Assembly: GCA_018665625.1 (NCBI GenBank) | Contig: JABJCF010000140.1 | Span: 1 to 7,040 of the forward strand | Direction: 5' to 3' | DNA length: 7,040 nt | From: Nitrospina sp. | Lineage (GTDB): Bacteria; Nitrospinota; Nitrospinia; Nitrospinales; VA-1 | Shown: positions 5,295-7,040 of the stretch, piece after piece | Position numbering within the stretch: position 1 is the stretch's first letter | How the letters are laid out: the number at the start of each line of letters is the position of its first letter | Notes under the pieces: generated by a model | The model's input: the letters and a program-made list of their open reading frames with translations, nothing else | Told to the model about the DNA's origin: nothing | Database searches by the model: none | Position numbers and translations under genes: made by a program

Positions 5295-5798
5295 ATGGAC
5301 TGGATTCCTGTTGGAAGGGTAACGCGTACTCATGGCTTGCAGGGGGAGTTAAAGTTTTATCCTTCAGACCAAGATGATGTCACCGTTCAAAGTGGTCAGC
5401 GGATTCTTTTGGGTGAAAAAAAATTCAAGATTAGGTCGGTGCGAGGTGTTAAATCTCCATTTATTCTTAAGTTCGACGGGATAGACAGCATCGACGCCGC
5501 AAACAGTTTAGCGGGTCAGGAAGTTCAAGTTGCGAAAGAAGATTTTGAAGCGTTGCCAGAGGGCGAATATTACCGCTTCGAAATCGAAGGGCTTAAAGTA
5601 TTTGATGATACCGGAAAATATTACGGTGTTATTGAAGAGATTATTGCCACCGGAAGCAACGATGTTTATGCGGTGCGAGGCGAAGGCAAAGAATGGCTGG
5701 TTCCTATGATCGATTCGGTGGTGCAATCCATTGATCTGGAGCAAGGTAAACTTATTTTTCATTGTGTTGAGGGATTGTTTGAGGACACTCCGGTTTGA
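5295..5798 (+). CDS. rimM: Ribosome maturation factor RimM
   Basis: RimM, 167 residues, assists maturation of the 30S head and binds ribosomal protein S19. The N-terminal RimM domain opens with [17 protein letters not shown] (4-20) and continues to SLAGQEV (71-77). The C-terminal PRC-barrel domain begins around [14 protein letters not shown] (87-100), then [18 protein letters not shown] (111-128) and the hallmark [13 protein letters not shown] (135-147). I chose the ATG at 5295 because it gives the family N terminus. An upstream GTG at 5268 would add nine residues that overlap khpA and match nothing known. There is no separate ribosome binding site, in keeping with coupling to khpA one base upstream. 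Its 3' end overlaps the proposed trmD start by 20 bases. Confidence 0.95.
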   Translation: MDWIPVGRVTRTHGLQGELKFYPSDQDDVTVQSGQRILLGEKKFKIRSVRGVKSPFILKFDGIDSIDAANSLAGQEVQVAKEDFEALPEGEYYRFEIEGLKVFDDTGKYYGVIEEIIATGSNDVYAVRGEGKEWLVPMIDSVVQSIDLEQGKLIFHCVEGLFEDTPV

Positions 5799-6480
5799 CA
5801 TCGTTAGTATTTTCCCGGGGATGTTTGAGTCTCCTTTCGGTGATAGCATTATTGAGCGCGCCTGCGAACAGGGTTTGCTCGATTTACGAATTCACGACCT
5901 GCGAGATTATACGCTGAACAAACATAAGAAGGTGGATGATAACCCCTTCGGCGGCGGCGTAGGTATGGTAATGAATGTGGAGCCAATTGCCCGGGCTCTG
6001 GAAGCAATTAAGAAAGAAGTGCCGAAAGCAAGAACGATATTGCTTTCTCCGGGTGGCAAACCTTTTAACCAGGAAAAAGCCGGTGAGCTTTCTCACCAGG
6101 AAAGCTTGATCCTGATTTGTGGTCGCTACGAAGGTGTTGATGAGCGTGTCCGGTTGCATTTTGCCGATGAAGAAATTTCCATTGGCGATTATATTTTAAC
6201 GGGCGGAGAAATTCCTGCGATGGTTCTGGTTGAAGCGGTGTCCAGATTGATACCGGGGGTTTTGGGAGACTCTGAATCTATTGTTGAAGAGTCTTTCTCA
6301 GATGGAATGCTGGAATATCCGCAATACACGCGGCCCAGAGATTTTCAAGGATTCAAGGTTCCAGAAGTTCTGGTGTCTGGTGATCCTAAAAAAATCCGTG
6401 CCTGGCAAAAAGAAGAAGCATTGAAAAAAACGGCAAGTGTTCGTCCTGATCTATATGAAAAAATTAAGCGGTCGAATTAG
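5779..6480 (+). CDS. trmD: tRNA (guanine37-N1)-methyltransferase TrmD
   Basis: TrmD methylates G37 of tRNAs with S-adenosylmethionine, which prevents +1 frameshifting. It works as a dimer with the trefoil-knot SPOUT fold. Motifs (numbered from the TTG at 5779): [15 protein letters not shown] (6-20), [12 protein letters not shown] (53-64), [11 protein letters not shown] (88-98), [12 protein letters not shown] (113-124), the SAM-binding knot [16 protein letters not shown] (133-148), and the loop [17 protein letters not shown] (170-186) that holds the catalytic Asp region. No ATG lies upstream of the conserved FDIV. TTG 5779 has GAGGG 5 bases ahead and gives 233 residues, slightly short but complete. 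TTG 5731, GTG 5764 and TTG 5767 are in-frame alternatives. The chosen start overlaps rimM by 20 bases, implying coupling. The family is certain, the exact start less so. Confidence 0.95.
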   Translation: MRTLRFDIVSIFPGMFESPFGDSIIERACEQGLLDLRIHDLRDYTLNKHKKVDDNPFGGGVGMVMNVEPIARALEAIKKEVPKARTILLSPGGKPFNQEKAGELSHQESLILICGRYEGVDERVRLHFADEEISIGDYILTGGEIPAMVLVEAVSRLIPGVLGDSESIVEESFSDGMLEYPQYTRPRDFQGFKVPEVLVSGDPKKIRAWQKEEALKKTASVRPDLYEKIKRSN

Positions 6481-6491
6481 GAAATAGAATT

Positions 6492-7040
6492 CTGAAAAAG
6501 GTCGACGAAGTATCGAATTCGAACGTTCATCTGGCGTTGGTTCATTTTCCCGTTTATAACAAGGCCGGGGAGGTGATTGTGTCATCTGTAACGACTTTGG
6601 ATGTTCACGATATATCGCGTGCCTGCAGGACCTTTGGGTTGGGAACATTTTATGTGGTCACTCCACTAAAAACCCAACAGGAGTTGGTGGAACGGCTGAT
6701 TGGTCATTGGCTGAAAGGGTATGGCGCTGAGTATAATCCGACCCGCAAAGAAGCATTGCTGAAAACGGTTGTGAAAAACAACCTGGAGGGTGCAGTAAAA
6801 GAAATTTCCGAACAAAGTGGGAAGAAACCCCGCATTGTTGTTACGGGAGCCAAACAGGCGCCGCAGAGTATTGGTTATACGGCGTTGAAAAATGAATTAA
6901 AACAGGGAGACCCAACCCTTTTGGTTTTTGGCACGGGGTGGGGATTAGAAAAAAATCTGGTTCAAAATGCAGATCATGCCCTGTTGCCCATTGAGGGCAG
7001 TAACGGATTCAATCATCTACCGGTTCGTGGGGCCATTGCG
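6492..7040 (+). CDS. TM1570-like SPOUT RNA methyltransferase, partial (3' end outside window)
   Basis: An open frame of 183 codons runs off the right edge. It matches the SAM-dependent SPOUT RNA methyltransferase family typified by Thermotoga TM1570 (Pfam PF09936), often encoded next to or fused to TrmD. Numbering from CTG 6492: HLALVHFPVYNKAGE (13-27), SSVTTLDVHDISRACRTFG (31-49), GYGAEYNPTRKEAL (76-89), the SAM-binding LLVFGTGWGL (143-152) and NHLPVRGAIA (174-183). Only about 10-20 residues should be missing. No ATG, GTG or TTG start exists between the in-frame stop at 6465-6467 and the first conserved strand. AGGA (6479-6482) stands 6 bases before an ATT (6489) and 9 before CTG (6492); CTG gives a KKV opening like the TM1570 start. 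It follows trmD by 8-11 bases and is surely cotranscribed. The RNA target here is unknown. Confidence 0.88.
   Translation, partial: MKKVDEVSNSNVHLALVHFPVYNKAGEVIVSSVTTLDVHDISRACRTFGLGTFYVVTPLKTQQELVERLIGHWLKGYGAEYNPTRKEALLKTVVKNNLEGAVKEISEQSGKKPRIVVTGAKQAPQSIGYTALKNELKQGDPTLLVFGTGWGLEKNLVQNADHALLPIEGSNGFNHLPVRGAIA

Noticed and set aside
5976..5987. Fourth match to the dispersed element (GTGGAGCCAAT) inside trmD
   Set aside because: The match stops before AGGTC and falls in conserved TrmD codons (NVEPIA), so it is coincidence.
6457..6480. Programmed -1 frameshift fusing TrmD to the SPOUT methyltransferase
   Set aside because: Slipping on the A run at 6457-6463 leads straight to a TAA at 6465, and the remaining window before the trmD stop has no slippery heptamer.

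Overview
The window comes from a Gram-negative-like bacterium with moderately AT-rich DNA and tightly packed housekeeping genes. The order ffh - rpsP - KH-domain gene - rimM - trmD - TM1570-like SPOUT methyltransferase is typical of deltaproteobacterial-type lineages. I favour Nitrospinota or a deltaproteobacterium. That is inference from gene order and protein style; no rRNA is present to settle it.

Left part (1-3050). A MoaB-type molybdopterin protein (minus strand) lies divergent from a FolM/PTR1-like pteridine reductase (plus strand). Next comes a small secreted protein rich in His, Met, Glu and Lys. It is followed, in convergent orientation, by queC for 7-cyano-7-deazaguanine synthesis. 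A strong bidirectional terminator at 2238-2272 separates these last two genes. Three of the four genes relate to pterin or GTP-derived heterocycle chemistry, but they do not form one operon.

The stretch 1473-2340 is the least ordinary part. It holds three copies of a short element: a CCAC/GTGG hairpin followed by GCCAATAGGTC. Copy 1 overlaps the last codons and stop of the reductase, copy 2 begins at the stop codon of the small secreted protein, and copy 3 lies about 95 bases further on. The stretch also holds a G-rich hairpin repeat and a CATTG/CAAT REP-like repeat, so it looks like a landing zone for small dispersed repeats.

Right part (3051-7040). This is a translation and RNA-modification operon, probably read from a good sigma70-type promoter at 3069-3097. 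It encodes Ffh (SRP GTPase), ribosomal protein S16, KhpA (KH RNA-binding protein), RimM (30S maturation), TrmD (m1G37 tRNA methyltransferase) and a SPOUT methyltransferase cut by the window end; rplS would be expected beyond. Several starts are not ATG: TTG for rpsP, probably TTG for trmD, and CTG or ATT for the last gene. Two gaps, before rpsP and before khpA, carry predicted RNA hairpins that could regulate or process the transcript.
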